From CAYPHJ01 sp964410485 (GTDB lineage: Bacteria; Desulfobacterota; Binatia; UBA9968): a DNA stretch of 16,286 nucleotides. The stretch covers positions 1 to 16,286 of the forward strand of contig CAYPHJ010000105.1 of the NCBI GenBank assembly GCA_964410485.1, in the 5' to 3' direction. Each line of letters begins with the position of its first letter. Within the stretch, counting starts at the first letter, position 1. Position numbers and translations under genes: made by a program. The notes beneath the pieces are model-generated. The model saw nothing but the letters and a program-made list of their open reading frames with translations, made no database searches and was not told the origin of the DNA. Below, one piece after another: positions 1 through 6,706 of the stretch.

Positions 1-1066
1 TCACCCTGTTCGCCTGGTACAGAACCGAATCCGGAATCGTCACACCGATCTGCTTTGCTGTTTTCAGATTGATCACCAGGTCGAACTTGGTTGGCTGCTC
101 CACCGGAAGATCTGCGGGCTTGGCGCCCTTGAGAATCTTATCCACGTACCACGCGGCGCGACGGAACAGGTCGGCGAAATCGGTCCCGTACGACATCAAG
201 CCTCCGGCCTCGACAAATTGCCTCAGCGTGTAGCCTGCCGGCAGCCGGCCCTTGAGCGCAAGTTGCGCGATCCGTCTTTGCTGAGAGGACAACATAGCGT
301 CCCCGATGATAAGAAGAGCTCCGGAGCGCTCCTTTCCGATCCTGATAAAAGCAGGCTCAATGTCTTGAGGTCCTTCGGCTTCCAAGGAGACAAGCGTCAC
401 GCCCAACACTGGAGCTGCGGCCTCCAGATCCTTCAATTGAGACAAGTTGTGGGCATTGGTCGGATTCAACAGCACGGCGACGCGAGACACCGAAGGGACA
501 ACCTCCTTGAGAAGTTCAAGACGTTTGGTGATCGTGGCGAAGTGGTAGTCCGACAACCCCGTGACGCTGCCGCCGGGCCGCGCAAGACTGGCGACCAGGC
601 CGGTCCCAATCGGGTCGGCAACGTTGGCCATAACGATGGAGAGTGTGCTGTCAGCCGTCTTTGCGGCACGGGCCGCAGCCAGGCCATACACTACAATAAC
701 ATCGGCCTTGAGACGGACCAGCTCCGCCGCCAGTTCGGGGAGCCTTTCTGAGCCTCCCGCAGCATAGCGCTGCTCGATGACAATGTTCTTGCCCTCCGAA
801 TATCCCAACTCTTGCAGCCCCTGCTGAAACGCAGCGACCAAGGGCTTGTCATTTTCAACCGACGCTCCCGATAAATAACCCACGCGCGGAATTCTCTTTG
901 CCTGCTGCGCCTCTACCCTCACGCCACCAAACGTGAGCGCGAGGACGATTGCAAAAAACCCCACCCATTTTCGATTTTGGATGGTTCGACTTGGCTCACC
1001 ACCGGTTTTAGATTTCAGATTGTCGGACCGGAAATTCTGAATTTGGGGCGCAGTGTTTTCATTCAT
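1..1066 (-). CDS. ABC transporter substrate-binding protein (PF04392/TrpX-like), 3' end cut by window edge
   Basis: This is a periplasmic solute-binding protein of the ABC_sub_bind (PF04392, COG2984) family. I translated 355 codons without a stop; the reading frame leaves the window in the usual C-terminal end of the family (VLYQANRV), so only one or two codons are missing. ATG at 1066 is preceded by GAGGGG. Residues 1-33 are an unusual polar leader, then a signal peptide (about 34-53, WVGFFAIVLALTFGG, ending VEA before QQ). The mature part has the family landmarks VGYLSG, ELGYSEGKNI, ELAAELVRLKADVIV, SLARPGG, GGLMSYG and DLPVEQPTKF. The polar leader is encoded by intergenic-type repeat DNA and is shared with the gene at 2127-3191, so a GTG start at residue 35 is possible. 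The ligand is unknown; family members include tryptophan-binding TrpX. It is the first of four tandem paralogues, with no permease or ATPase in view. Confidence 0.9.
   Translation of the reverse strand, partial: MNENTAPQIQNFRSDNLKSKTGGEPSRTIQNRKWVGFFAIVLALTFGGVRVEAQQAKRIPRVGYLSGASVENDKPLVAAFQQGLQELGYSEGKNIVIEQRYAAGGSERLPELAAELVRLKADVIVVYGLAAARAAKTADSTLSIVMANVADPIGTGLVASLARPGGSVTGLSDYHFATITKRLELLKEVVPSVSRVAVLLNPTNAHNLSQLKDLEAAAPVLGVTLVSLEAEGPQDIEPAFIRIGKERSGALLIIGDAMLSSQQRRIAQLALKGRLPAGYTLRQFVEAGGLMSYGTDFADLFRRAAWYVDKILKGAKPADLPVEQPTKFDLVINLKTAKQIGVTIPDSVLYQANRV
902..1002. repeat. Leader/signal-peptide block, copy 1 (partner 3027-3127)
   Basis: By direct base comparison, 97 of these 101 positions are identical to 3027-3127. 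The block covers the signal-peptide codons and part of the polar leader of two otherwise diverged binding-protein genes. It includes the dispersed word ggttcgac..ctcaccac, also seen at 3247-3268. Confidence 0.9.
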
Positions 1067-1075
1067 ATTTTTCCC

Positions 1076-1112
1076 CTCAATCGAAAATCTAAAATCGGCA
1101 ATCTAAAATCAC
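1076..1112. repeat. Dispersed A-rich repeat (aatctaaaatc type)
   Basis: The spacer between the first two binding-protein genes repeats the word aatctaaaatc, separated by ggc. Related words (aatcgaaaat, gattttagattt) occur in the polar leaders of both flanking paralogues and at 3268-3285. It reads through the stop region of the 1109-2074 gene. Confidence 0.6.
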
Positions 1113-2074
1113 CGAATCACTCTGTCCGCCCGCGCCAACACGCTCGGCGTTATCGTGAGGCCAATCTGCTTGGCGGTGTTTAGATTGATTGCGAAGATGA
1201 ACGTGGTTGGCCGCTCAACCGGTAGCTCTGCCGGGTTGGCGCCTTTCAGCACCCTATCCACGTACTCGGCTGCGCGGCGGTACCGCGCTTCACCGTCGGT
1301 CGTGTAGCTCATGAGCCCACCATCAGGCACCCATCTCAGGTGGGTATGCATCGCCGGCAAACGATTCTTGAGCTGGAGGTTTATGATCCGTTGTCGGTGC
1401 GGGATAAAGAAATCGACACCTACCACGATCAGAGCATCCGCGCGCGCCTCGACCGCAGCATGGAAGGCGCTCTCCAAATCGTCGGGCCGCGGCACCTCCA
1501 GAGCCTGAACCCGTAACCCCAGAGCGCGGGCAACGGTTTCAGTCTCTTGCCGGTGATTCGGGCCCACGGTTAAGGTTCCGGCAGACAGGTGAGCGACACG
1601 GGAGAGTTTTGGAAAAGTCTCCTTTAGCAGCTCCAGCCGCTTACCGGCCAAATCCGGGAGCATGTCGATGAGACCGGTCACATTTCCGCCTGGTCCCGCA
1701 AGACTGGCGACCAAGCCATGCCGGACAGGATCATCACTGGCATTTCCCATAACGATGGGGATCGTCCGGGTTGCCTGCTTGGCAGCGGCGGTTGCGGCCA
1801 CGCCCACAGCGAGAATGCAGTCCACTTTCAGACCAACAAGCTCGGCGGCTAGCTCGGGGTACTGTTTAGCATGCTTCGCGAGGCGGTACTCGATGGCGAG
1901 GTTTTTTCTGTCAATATAGCCAAGCTCGCGGAGACGTTGGCCGAAGTTTTCGTTAAACGGGCCAGCTGACAAATAGCCAATGCTGTAAACCTTCCCCGGC
2001 TGCTGCGCCTGAACGGGAAAGCTAAGCGCAAAGAGCAAAGCGCCAAGCGTAAGACCAGCGAATGGGTTGTTCAT
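1109..2074 (-). CDS. ABC transporter substrate-binding protein (PF04392/TrpX-like)
   Basis: A complete 321-residue member of the ABC_sub_bind family. It starts with a clean signal peptide (residues 1-23, hydrophobic GALLFALSF, cleavage predicted after VQA and before QQPGKV), so the product should be periplasmic. There is no lipobox cysteine. The family landmarks are in order: IGYLSAG (about 33), LRELGYIDRKNLAIEYR, LAAELVGLKVDCILAVG, SLAGPGGNVTGL, GGLMSYTTDGE, LPVERPTTF and the C-terminal VLARADRVIR. ATG at 2074 has GAGG seven bases upstream, which supports this start. It lies 52 bp downstream of the neighbouring paralogue, and its own end is 42 bp before the next one, so co-transcription is plausible. 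Unlike the genes on either side it has no repeat-derived N-terminal leader. The ligand cannot be told from the sequence. Confidence 0.93.
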   Translation of the reverse strand: MNNPFAGLTLGALLFALSFPVQAQQPGKVYSIGYLSAGPFNENFGQRLRELGYIDRKNLAIEYRLAKHAKQYPELAAELVGLKVDCILAVGVAATAAAKQATRTIPIVMGNASDDPVRHGLVASLAGPGGNVTGLIDMLPDLAGKRLELLKETFPKLSRVAHLSAGTLTVGPNHRQETETVARALGLRVQALEVPRPDDLESAFHAAVEARADALIVVGVDFFIPHRQRIINLQLKNRLPAMHTHLRWVPDGGLMSYTTDGEARYRRAAEYVDRVLKGANPAELPVERPTTFIFAINLNTAKQIGLTITPSVLARADRVIR

Positions 2075-2093
2075 GATTTTCCTCTAGCGTTCT

Positions 2094-2125
2094 TGCTGCT
2101 TACTGCTCTCTGCTTACTGCTTACT
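2094..2125. repeat. Heptamer tandem repeat (TACTGCT)
   Basis: Four to five imperfect copies of a 7-bp unit, TACTGCT or CTCTGCT, fill most of the 52-bp gap between two tandem binding-protein genes. No coding or terminator signal is visible in it. Confidence 0.7.
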
Positions 2126-2126
2126 C

Positions 2127-3191
2127 TCATCTGATCACCTCATCCGCGCGGTACAGAACCGATTGCGGTATCGTCACACCAATTTGCTTGGCGGTCTTCA
2201 AGTTGATCACCAGCTCAAACTTCATTGGTTGTTCCACCGGCAGATCCGCTGGATTTGTTCCCTTTAAAATCCTGTCGATATACCAAGCCGCGCAACGGTA
2301 ATGGTCGGCCAGGTCAAACCCATAGGACATGAGACCACCGACTTCTACGTATGGGCGTGACACAGCCACCGAAGGCATCCGGCTCTTGAGCGCAAAGTTG
2401 GCAATCAATTTTCGGTTAGGGCTTAGCGTTGGTCCCCCTTGCAGAAAGAGGCCATCCGGAGGGTCCGTTCTCAGTGCAGCAAAGACCTTCTCGAAATCGC
2501 CAGCGCCTCGTACTTCCCAGGATTTGGAAGTTAACCCCAGAGCGCCGCCAGTGTTTCGGACATGTTTCGCCGTCTGGACATTACCCGGGACCATCGAATC
2601 ATAAAGGATGTCGATGCGGGTGAATTGGGGAAAGGCTTCCTTGAATAGCTCCAGCCGTTTGCCGGTTAACTCCACCGCCATATGTGCTACTCCGGTAACA
2701 TTACCGCCAGGTCGGGCAAAACTCTCGACCAAGCGTTCCTCGACGGGATCCGGCCCAATCCTCACCATAACGATGGGAATTGTTTGGGTGACGTTCTTGG
2801 CGGCCCGAACCGCCGGCACATTGAACGCAACTATAACGTCAACATTTCGACGCACCAGGTCGGCTGCGAGGCCGGGAAATCTTTCCGCTTTTCCCTCCAC
2901 ATCTCGGTCTTCGAAGGCGACGTTCTTGCCTTCCAGATAACCAAGATCGCGGAGTTCGCGCTGAATCGCTTCGATGTCCGCTCTGGCACCGCTGTGCAAA
3001 TAACCGATCCGACCGACTTTTCCCGGCTGCTGCGCCTCTGCCCTCACGCCACCAAACGTGAGAGCGAGGACGATTGCAAAAAACCCCACCCATTTTCGAT
3101 TTTGGATGGTTCGACTCGACTCACCACAGGTTTCAGATTTTCGATTATCGGATTCGGAATCCAAAGATCGAAGCCGAATTCTTTCGCTCAT
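2127..3191 (-). CDS. ABC transporter substrate-binding protein (PF04392/TrpX-like) with repeat-derived N-terminal leader
   Basis: A 354-residue periplasmic binding protein of the ABC_sub_bind family. ATG at 3191 follows GGGGAG with good spacing. Residues 1-33 are polar and encoded by DNA resembling the local intergenic repeats (SDNRKSE, SSRTIQNRKW). A signal peptide follows at about 34-53, ending AEA before QQPGKV. The mature part shows IGYLHSG, LRDLGYLEGKNVAFEDR, LAADLVRRNVDVIV, SFARPGGNVTGV, GGLMSYGFD, LPVEQPMKF and VLYRADEVIR. The leader-plus-signal-peptide block matches the gene ending at base 1 at 97 of 101 nucleotides, although the mature halves are only about half identical by eye. It is the third of four tandem paralogues. 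A GTG at residue 35 is an alternative start that would remove most of the odd leader. Ligand unknown. Confidence 0.92.
   Translation of the reverse strand: MSERIRLRSLDSESDNRKSETCGESSRTIQNRKWVGFFAIVLALTFGGVRAEAQQPGKVGRIGYLHSGARADIEAIQRELRDLGYLEGKNVAFEDRDVEGKAERFPGLAADLVRRNVDVIVAFNVPAVRAAKNVTQTIPIVMVRIGPDPVEERLVESFARPGGNVTGVAHMAVELTGKRLELFKEAFPQFTRIDILYDSMVPGNVQTAKHVRNTGGALGLTSKSWEVRGAGDFEKVFAALRTDPPDGLFLQGGPTLSPNRKLIANFALKSRMPSVAVSRPYVEVGGLMSYGFDLADHYRCAAWYIDRILKGTNPADLPVEQPMKFELVINLKTAKQIGVTIPQSVLYRADEVIR
3027..3127. repeat. Leader/signal-peptide block, copy 2 (partner 902-1002)
   Basis: Second copy of the block at 902-1002, in the same orientation and the same position relative to the reading frame. 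The four mismatches are single-base substitutions and there are no gaps. Confidence 0.9.
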
Positions 3192-3213
3192 GTGGTTTCT
3201 CCCCTAATCGAAA

Positions 3214-3285
3214 CCCTGTCCTGAGCAAGGCCGAAGGATCGGCAATGGTTCGACGAAGCTCACCACAGGTCGAAAATCGAAAATG
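3214..3285. repeat. Dispersed interspersed repeat (ctgagcaaggccgaagg ... ggttcgacgaagctcacc)
   Basis: The spacer upstream of the truncated fourth binding-protein gene carries two words that recur in many metagenome-derived genomes: cctgagcaaggccgaagg and ggttcgacgaagctcaccac, followed by aatcgaaaat copies. Recognition as a widespread family is from general experience. Within this window a related word is at 11551-11572, and ggttcgac..ctcaccac is inside both leader blocks. Confidence 0.65.
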
Positions 3286-4140
3286 TCATCTTATGACCCT
3301 ATCCGCCCGGTACAGCACAGACTGCGGAATCGTGAGACCAATCTCCTTGGCTGTCTTCAGGTTGATGGCAAACTCAAATTTTGTCGGCTGCTCGACGGGG
3401 AGATCCGCTGGATTTGAGCCTTTAAGAATTTTGTCGACGTAAATCGCCGCACGGCGGTATATCTCGGTGTAGCTCGGGGCATAAGACATCAACCCGCCAA
3501 CCTCCACATACTCTCTCTGCGTGTACATCGCCGGTAGCAGATCCCTTGCGGCAAGATTGACTATTTGCTTTCGGTGGGTGTTGGTCAGAACGCTCTGCAG
3601 CACGATCAGAGCGTCGGCTCGTCCCTTCGTTGCAACCAGGAATGCTTCATCGAGGTCAGGTTTCCGGCCTTGTATCTCTAGCGACTGAATCTGCAACCCC
3701 AATGCCTTGGCCACGACTTCCGTCTCTTTGAAGGTGACAACAGGACCCGGAGCGTCTGACTGCCACAGGATCGCGAGCCGGGACATCTTCGGGAGAGACT
3801 CCTTCAGTAGCTCCAACCGTTTACCGCTCAACTCCGGAGCGATATTGGTTAGCCCTGTAATGTTTCCACCTGGACGTGCGAGGCTGGCGACAAACCCTTG
3901 GGCTACAGGATCTTCAACGGTTGTCATGATCACTGGGATCGTTTTAGTCGCGTTCTTTAGTTCGCGAATTGCTCTTGCTCCCGATACAGCAATGACATCG
4001 ATCTCAAGACGGACCAGCTCGGCCGGGCGATAGAACCGGGGTAGAGCTTGGTGCCGAATCGCTGTCCGACTGGACGGGCGGGAAAGCAACTGAGTTATTT
4101 CACCGCCACCCTGAGCTATTACCGGCTTAACCCATGGCAA
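3286..4140 (-). CDS. N-terminally truncated ABC transporter substrate-binding protein (probable remnant)
   Basis: From about residue 41 (AELVRLEIDVI) onward this matches the ABC_sub_bind family closely: TIPVIMTTVEDPV, SLARPGGNITGL, GGLMSYAPS, LPVEQPTKFEF and VLYRADRVIR. The beginning is wrong for the family. There is no signal peptide, no GYLxxG strand and no ELGYxEGxN segment, and residues 1-40 resemble nothing in the paralogues. The frame opens only at a TTG (4140) with no convincing ribosome site, and the first ATG nearby is out of frame. The neighbouring frame briefly reads RFGTKLYP just before the conserved part, which suggests a frameshift as well as loss of about 60-70 residues. Without export the protein could not serve as a periplasmic receptor. 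I read it as a decaying fourth copy of the array, though the remaining 240 codons have no stop. Confidence 0.7.
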   Translation of the reverse strand: MPWVKPVIAQGGGEITQLLSRPSSRTAIRHQALPRFYRPAELVRLEIDVIAVSGARAIRELKNATKTIPVIMTTVEDPVAQGFVASLARPGGNITGLTNIAPELSGKRLELLKESLPKMSRLAILWQSDAPGPVVTFKETEVVAKALGLQIQSLEIQGRKPDLDEAFLVATKGRADALIVLQSVLTNTHRKQIVNLAARDLLPAMYTQREYVEVGGLMSYAPSYTEIYRRAAIYVDKILKGSNPADLPVEQPTKFEFAINLKTAKEIGLTIPQSVLYRADRVIR

Positions 4141-4374
4141 CTACAGTGCCAAGTCCGGCTGGCACATGGGTATCCGCAGAAGCTCTTGAAATAATGGTGA
4201 AATTTGTAGGCCGCGGATTATCCGCGCGGTCTACACAGGCGGCAGAGTGTAGCTAATTTGATGCCACAGAGCCAAGTTGATACAGAAGCTCGGTGTGGAA
4301 ACTCAAAGCGCTGCGGTGCTGTTTGCGATTAGAGCTACGCGAACGGGACGCAGAGAGGCTTTAACTTCGCTCAC
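4141..4374. other. Intergenic region with a short palindrome
   Basis: No gene or dispersed repeat recognised. The only structure I see is a near-perfect palindrome at 4212-4226 (CGCGGAT, one base, ATCCGCG). It probably contains decayed 5' sequence of the truncated binding-protein gene, but no family motif is readable in any frame. Confidence 0.5.
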
Positions 4375-5451
4375 TTATTTCCTGACCACGTACCAGTTGT
4401 TTTGAATGTCGTGTGCCAGTTCGCGTTTTTCGATCGACCGGAACCCGGCTTTGGTGAGATATTCCCGCGTTTTTTCCTCACCCCACATCGCCCCCAAGCC
4501 TGCACCGCCTTGGGCCAAAGACACAGTCATGCAGTGCATGCACGAGACGGTGTATAGGAACGTCCCCATCGGGTGGCCGATGTTGTTCCGCACATAGCTG
4601 GATCCCTTGATATCCTGCATGAGATAAGTGCCATCATCGCGGAGCGCGCGGTAAATACCTTTAAGCACGTTCAGAGGCTTGGCTTGATCGTGAATGGCGT
4701 CGAACGTGGTAATGAAATCGAAGGCTTCCCGTTCCGCCTTAACGTCAAAATCGCTCAGATCAGTGACGATGAACTCGACGTTACGGAGTCTCTTGTGAGC
4801 CGCCTCACTCCAGGCGAAAAGAACAGCCTCGCTCGACAGATCTATACCGGTAAACCGGCTCTTTGGATAAAGCTCCGCAAGTCGATTGACGATTCGGCCA
4901 CGGCCGCAGCCTACGTCAAGGGCCTGGATACCCGCTGCAAGCCGATCGGTTAACCCGGGCACCAGCGGCAATATGTGCGACTCCAGGGAAGAAAGGACGG
5001 ACTGGCCGCTGTCTTCCGCCATCACCTCATGGAATCTGGGAAATTTCTCATAGGAAACACCGCCGCCCTTGTAAAAGCACTGGACAATGTCGTCCTCGAC
5101 GTACCCGAGCACAGGGATATACTGTGCGAAGACAGCCAAATTGTCGGCGCCGGCGGCTCGTGTCAGGTATTCCGCGTGCGCTGGCGGCAAATGATACTTC
5201 TCGCCTGTCGCATCCAGCTCCACCACTCCGCCCGTCACCATCGCGCCCAGCCATTCGCGAACGTAGCGCTCATTGAGCCCGGCCTGGGCGGCTATCTCCT
5301 GTGAGCTCGATGGGGGCAGCTCGCGCATGACATCGAATAGCCGCGTACGGTGTCCGACGGAGATCATCAGGCAAAGAGCCGCATTATTGAAAACCGTCAG
5401 CAGCTTGTCGGCGAATGCGGGAGTGGAAACAGAACTGGGAGAGTCAGGCAT
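4375..5451 (-). CDS. Class I SAM-dependent methyltransferase with N-terminal winged-helix-like region
   Basis: A 358-residue cytoplasmic methyltransferase. ATG at 5451 is preceded by AAGGA at suitable spacing. Residues about 30-95 look like the helix-turn-helix dimerisation region of Rv2258c-like and O-methyltransferase-type enzymes (QEIAAQAGLNERYVREWL, then GVVELDATGEKYHLP). The Rossmann core follows: motif I LDVGCGRGR (178-186), the acidic residue that binds the ribose in GIDLS (D204), DLSDF (231-235), and DAIHD (251-255) in the motif IV position. Residues about 286-330 hold an insertion with HPMGTFLYTVSCMHCM, where the substrate pocket would be expected. The acceptor (O, N, S or C) cannot be assigned. 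It is a single gene between repeat-rich spacers, so its neighbours give no hint of the substrate. Confidence 0.92.
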   Translation of the reverse strand: MPDSPSSVSTPAFADKLLTVFNNAALCLMISVGHRTRLFDVMRELPPSSSQEIAAQAGLNERYVREWLGAMVTGGVVELDATGEKYHLPPAHAEYLTRAAGADNLAVFAQYIPVLGYVEDDIVQCFYKGGGVSYEKFPRFHEVMAEDSGQSVLSSLESHILPLVPGLTDRLAAGIQALDVGCGRGRIVNRLAELYPKSRFTGIDLSSEAVLFAWSEAAHKRLRNVEFIVTDLSDFDVKAEREAFDFITTFDAIHDQAKPLNVLKGIYRALRDDGTYLMQDIKGSSYVRNNIGHPMGTFLYTVSCMHCMTVSLAQGGAGLGAMWGEEKTREYLTKAGFRSIEKRELAHDIQNNWYVVRK

Positions 5452-5521
5452 AATCGGTCCTTTTTGAATCTAATCTAAATTGTTGATTCATCGTTTCAAG
5501 CGAAAACCGCAGAAAAAATCG

Positions 5522-5549
5522 TTGGAGTATTGGAGTACTGGAGTATCGG
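5522..5549. repeat. Octamer tandem repeat, locus 1 (TGGAGTAN)
   Basis: Three copies of the 8-bp unit TGGAGTAN lie in phase at 5523-5546, upstream of the methyltransferase gene. The same unit recurs at 7625-7664, 8976-9061 and 12849-12926. Confidence 0.85.
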
Positions 5550-5616
5550 TTCTCAAATAACGCTCGCTCTTGTCCCCAGCGATTTCGCACCTCACAAAGT
5601 ATCTGCTCTCAAACTT

Positions 5617-5704
5617 TCCCTTCTCTCCTTGCGGGAGAAGGCAAGGATGAGGGGAAATCTATTCATCACCCTCACCTTACTCCCCTCCCGTCGAGGGAGA
5701 GGAG
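5617..5704. repeat. Double-hairpin repeat (ctctccc...gggagag family), overlapping a gene end
   Basis: Two adjacent hairpins are visible: cccttctct with ggagaaggc at 5617-5642, and CCCCTCCC, five bases, GGGAGAGG at 5681-5703. Between them lie gatgagggg and caccctcacc, which can pair with each other. This resembles a very common bacterial intergenic repeat. It extends into the last ten codons of the amidohydrolase-like gene and provides its stop codon. Confidence 0.75.
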
Positions 5705-6612
5705 GATAAATTAGGAAAGACCTTGCTCCAAGCATGTGTAATCCGGTTACGGGAGCTGGCTTTCTGAGACTTCGGGCTAACTCCAGCGCCGTTGGACACA
5801 GGCAAATAGGTTCGGGCGAAGATCTGAATTGCATTTGCAAGGTGGGAAGCTGTGCGTTCGAGGTTTACCCGAGAGCGGAGATTTCTGCCGAGTTCGAGCT
5901 GAATAGCATCTATGGCGGTACCACGATGGCTGCCATACGTCCGAATCGTGTAGCCCCCAGAGTACCGTAATTCACGCTGATCACTCGTTGAACCGGGCGC
6001 GACTTTATAACCACGGATCTCCATTTGACCCAAAATGCTTCTCGGCCCGGTGATGGCCTCAGCGCCAAACCGTTGCCGCAGATCAGAGACGCTGTTGCCA
6101 TTGTCTGTACCGCGAAAAATCATATCCGCTTCGGCTCCTTGGCCGTGAATGTCCAGGAGCAGCCCGCGGCCCCAGTTGCGCCGCGCTTCAGCGCATGCCC
6201 GACTGATCGCTTCATGGTAAGCATCATAGTAAGCTCCAGCGCCATCCGCCTCATAGGCATGTTTTCGCGGTCGATTCGCGTCGACATATTTGCGATCGAA
6301 TCGCGCAAGAATCAGGAAAGGTTTAGCTGCCAGATGTTGTTGTACTTTCACGGCAATCATTTCCGCCAACTCACGGGTGTTGTGGTCTCTTCCAGTCACG
6401 AAACGAGCAACACCGTAACCCTGACGCGCAGCAATACTTGGTATCGGCTCTCGCCCACCATGCGGTGCGGAAATAATAACCGGCAACATCCCTGCCCATA
6501 GGGTAAGCAGTTTCTTGGAGGGTATCTCCTCGGCCCAAAGCGCTGGTTGCGTTAGCGCCACGACAAGGAAGACAAATATTCCGGCGCGGTGATGGTTTAG
6601 GAGCTTGTGCAT
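5677..6612 (-). CDS. Exported N-formylglutamate amidohydrolase-like protein
   Basis: A 311-residue protein with the landmarks of the FGase family (PF05013), zinc-dependent hydrolases that deformylate N-formylglutamate or act on related amides: SAPHGG (48-53), RFDRKYVDANRP (104-115), the metal-binding type motif DIHGQG (154-159) and AIQLELGRNLR (236-246, with E240). I chose ATG at 6612 because GGAGGAG sits ten bases upstream. A longer frame to 6651 exists but has no ribosome site. With the chosen start, residues 9-28 form a signal peptide (FVFLVVAL, cleavage after LWA), so it should act outside the cytoplasm. That is unusual for histidine catabolism and argues against the HutG role; cell-wall or peptide substrates are possible. 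The last ten residues (LSSSPSTGGE) are encoded by an intergenic repeat, so the original C-terminus has been replaced or extended. Confidence 0.85.
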   Translation of the reverse strand: MHKLLNHHRAGIFVFLVVALTQPALWAEEIPSKKLLTLWAGMLPVIISAPHGGREPIPSIAARQGYGVARFVTGRDHNTRELAEMIAVKVQQHLAAKPFLILARFDRKYVDANRPRKHAYEADGAGAYYDAYHEAISRACAEARRNWGRGLLLDIHGQGAEADMIFRGTDNGNSVSDLRQRFGAEAITGPRSILGQMEIRGYKVAPGSTSDQRELRYSGGYTIRTYGSHRGTAIDAIQLELGRNLRSRVNLERTASHLANAIQIFARTYLPVSNGAGVSPKSQKASSRNRITHAWSKVFPNLSSSPSTGGE

Positions 6613-6620
6613 CAACGTCT

Positions 6621-6627
6621 CTCCTCC
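6621..6627 (-). promoter_or_regulatory. Ribosome binding site fixing the start of the amidohydrolase-like gene
   Basis: On the minus strand this reads GGAGGAG, followed by agacgttg and then ATG at 6612. It is the only strong site near the gene start and rules in favour of this start over the in-frame ATG at 6651. Confidence 0.8.
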
Positions 6628-6706
6628 AAACACTGCTCGATAATAGCGCATCAGCTGAACTCATTGAATACTCTTCCGATCATGCGGTCAATCGACACGC
6701 CGAGGT

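Noticed and set aside
218..767. Plus-strand open frames opposite the first binding-protein gene
   Set aside because: They are antisense to a continuous family-matching frame on the minus strand and resemble no protein family.
4212..4226. Operator palindrome
   Set aside because: CGCGGAT/ATCCGCG is neat but lies far upstream of any intact gene start and has no second copy in the window.
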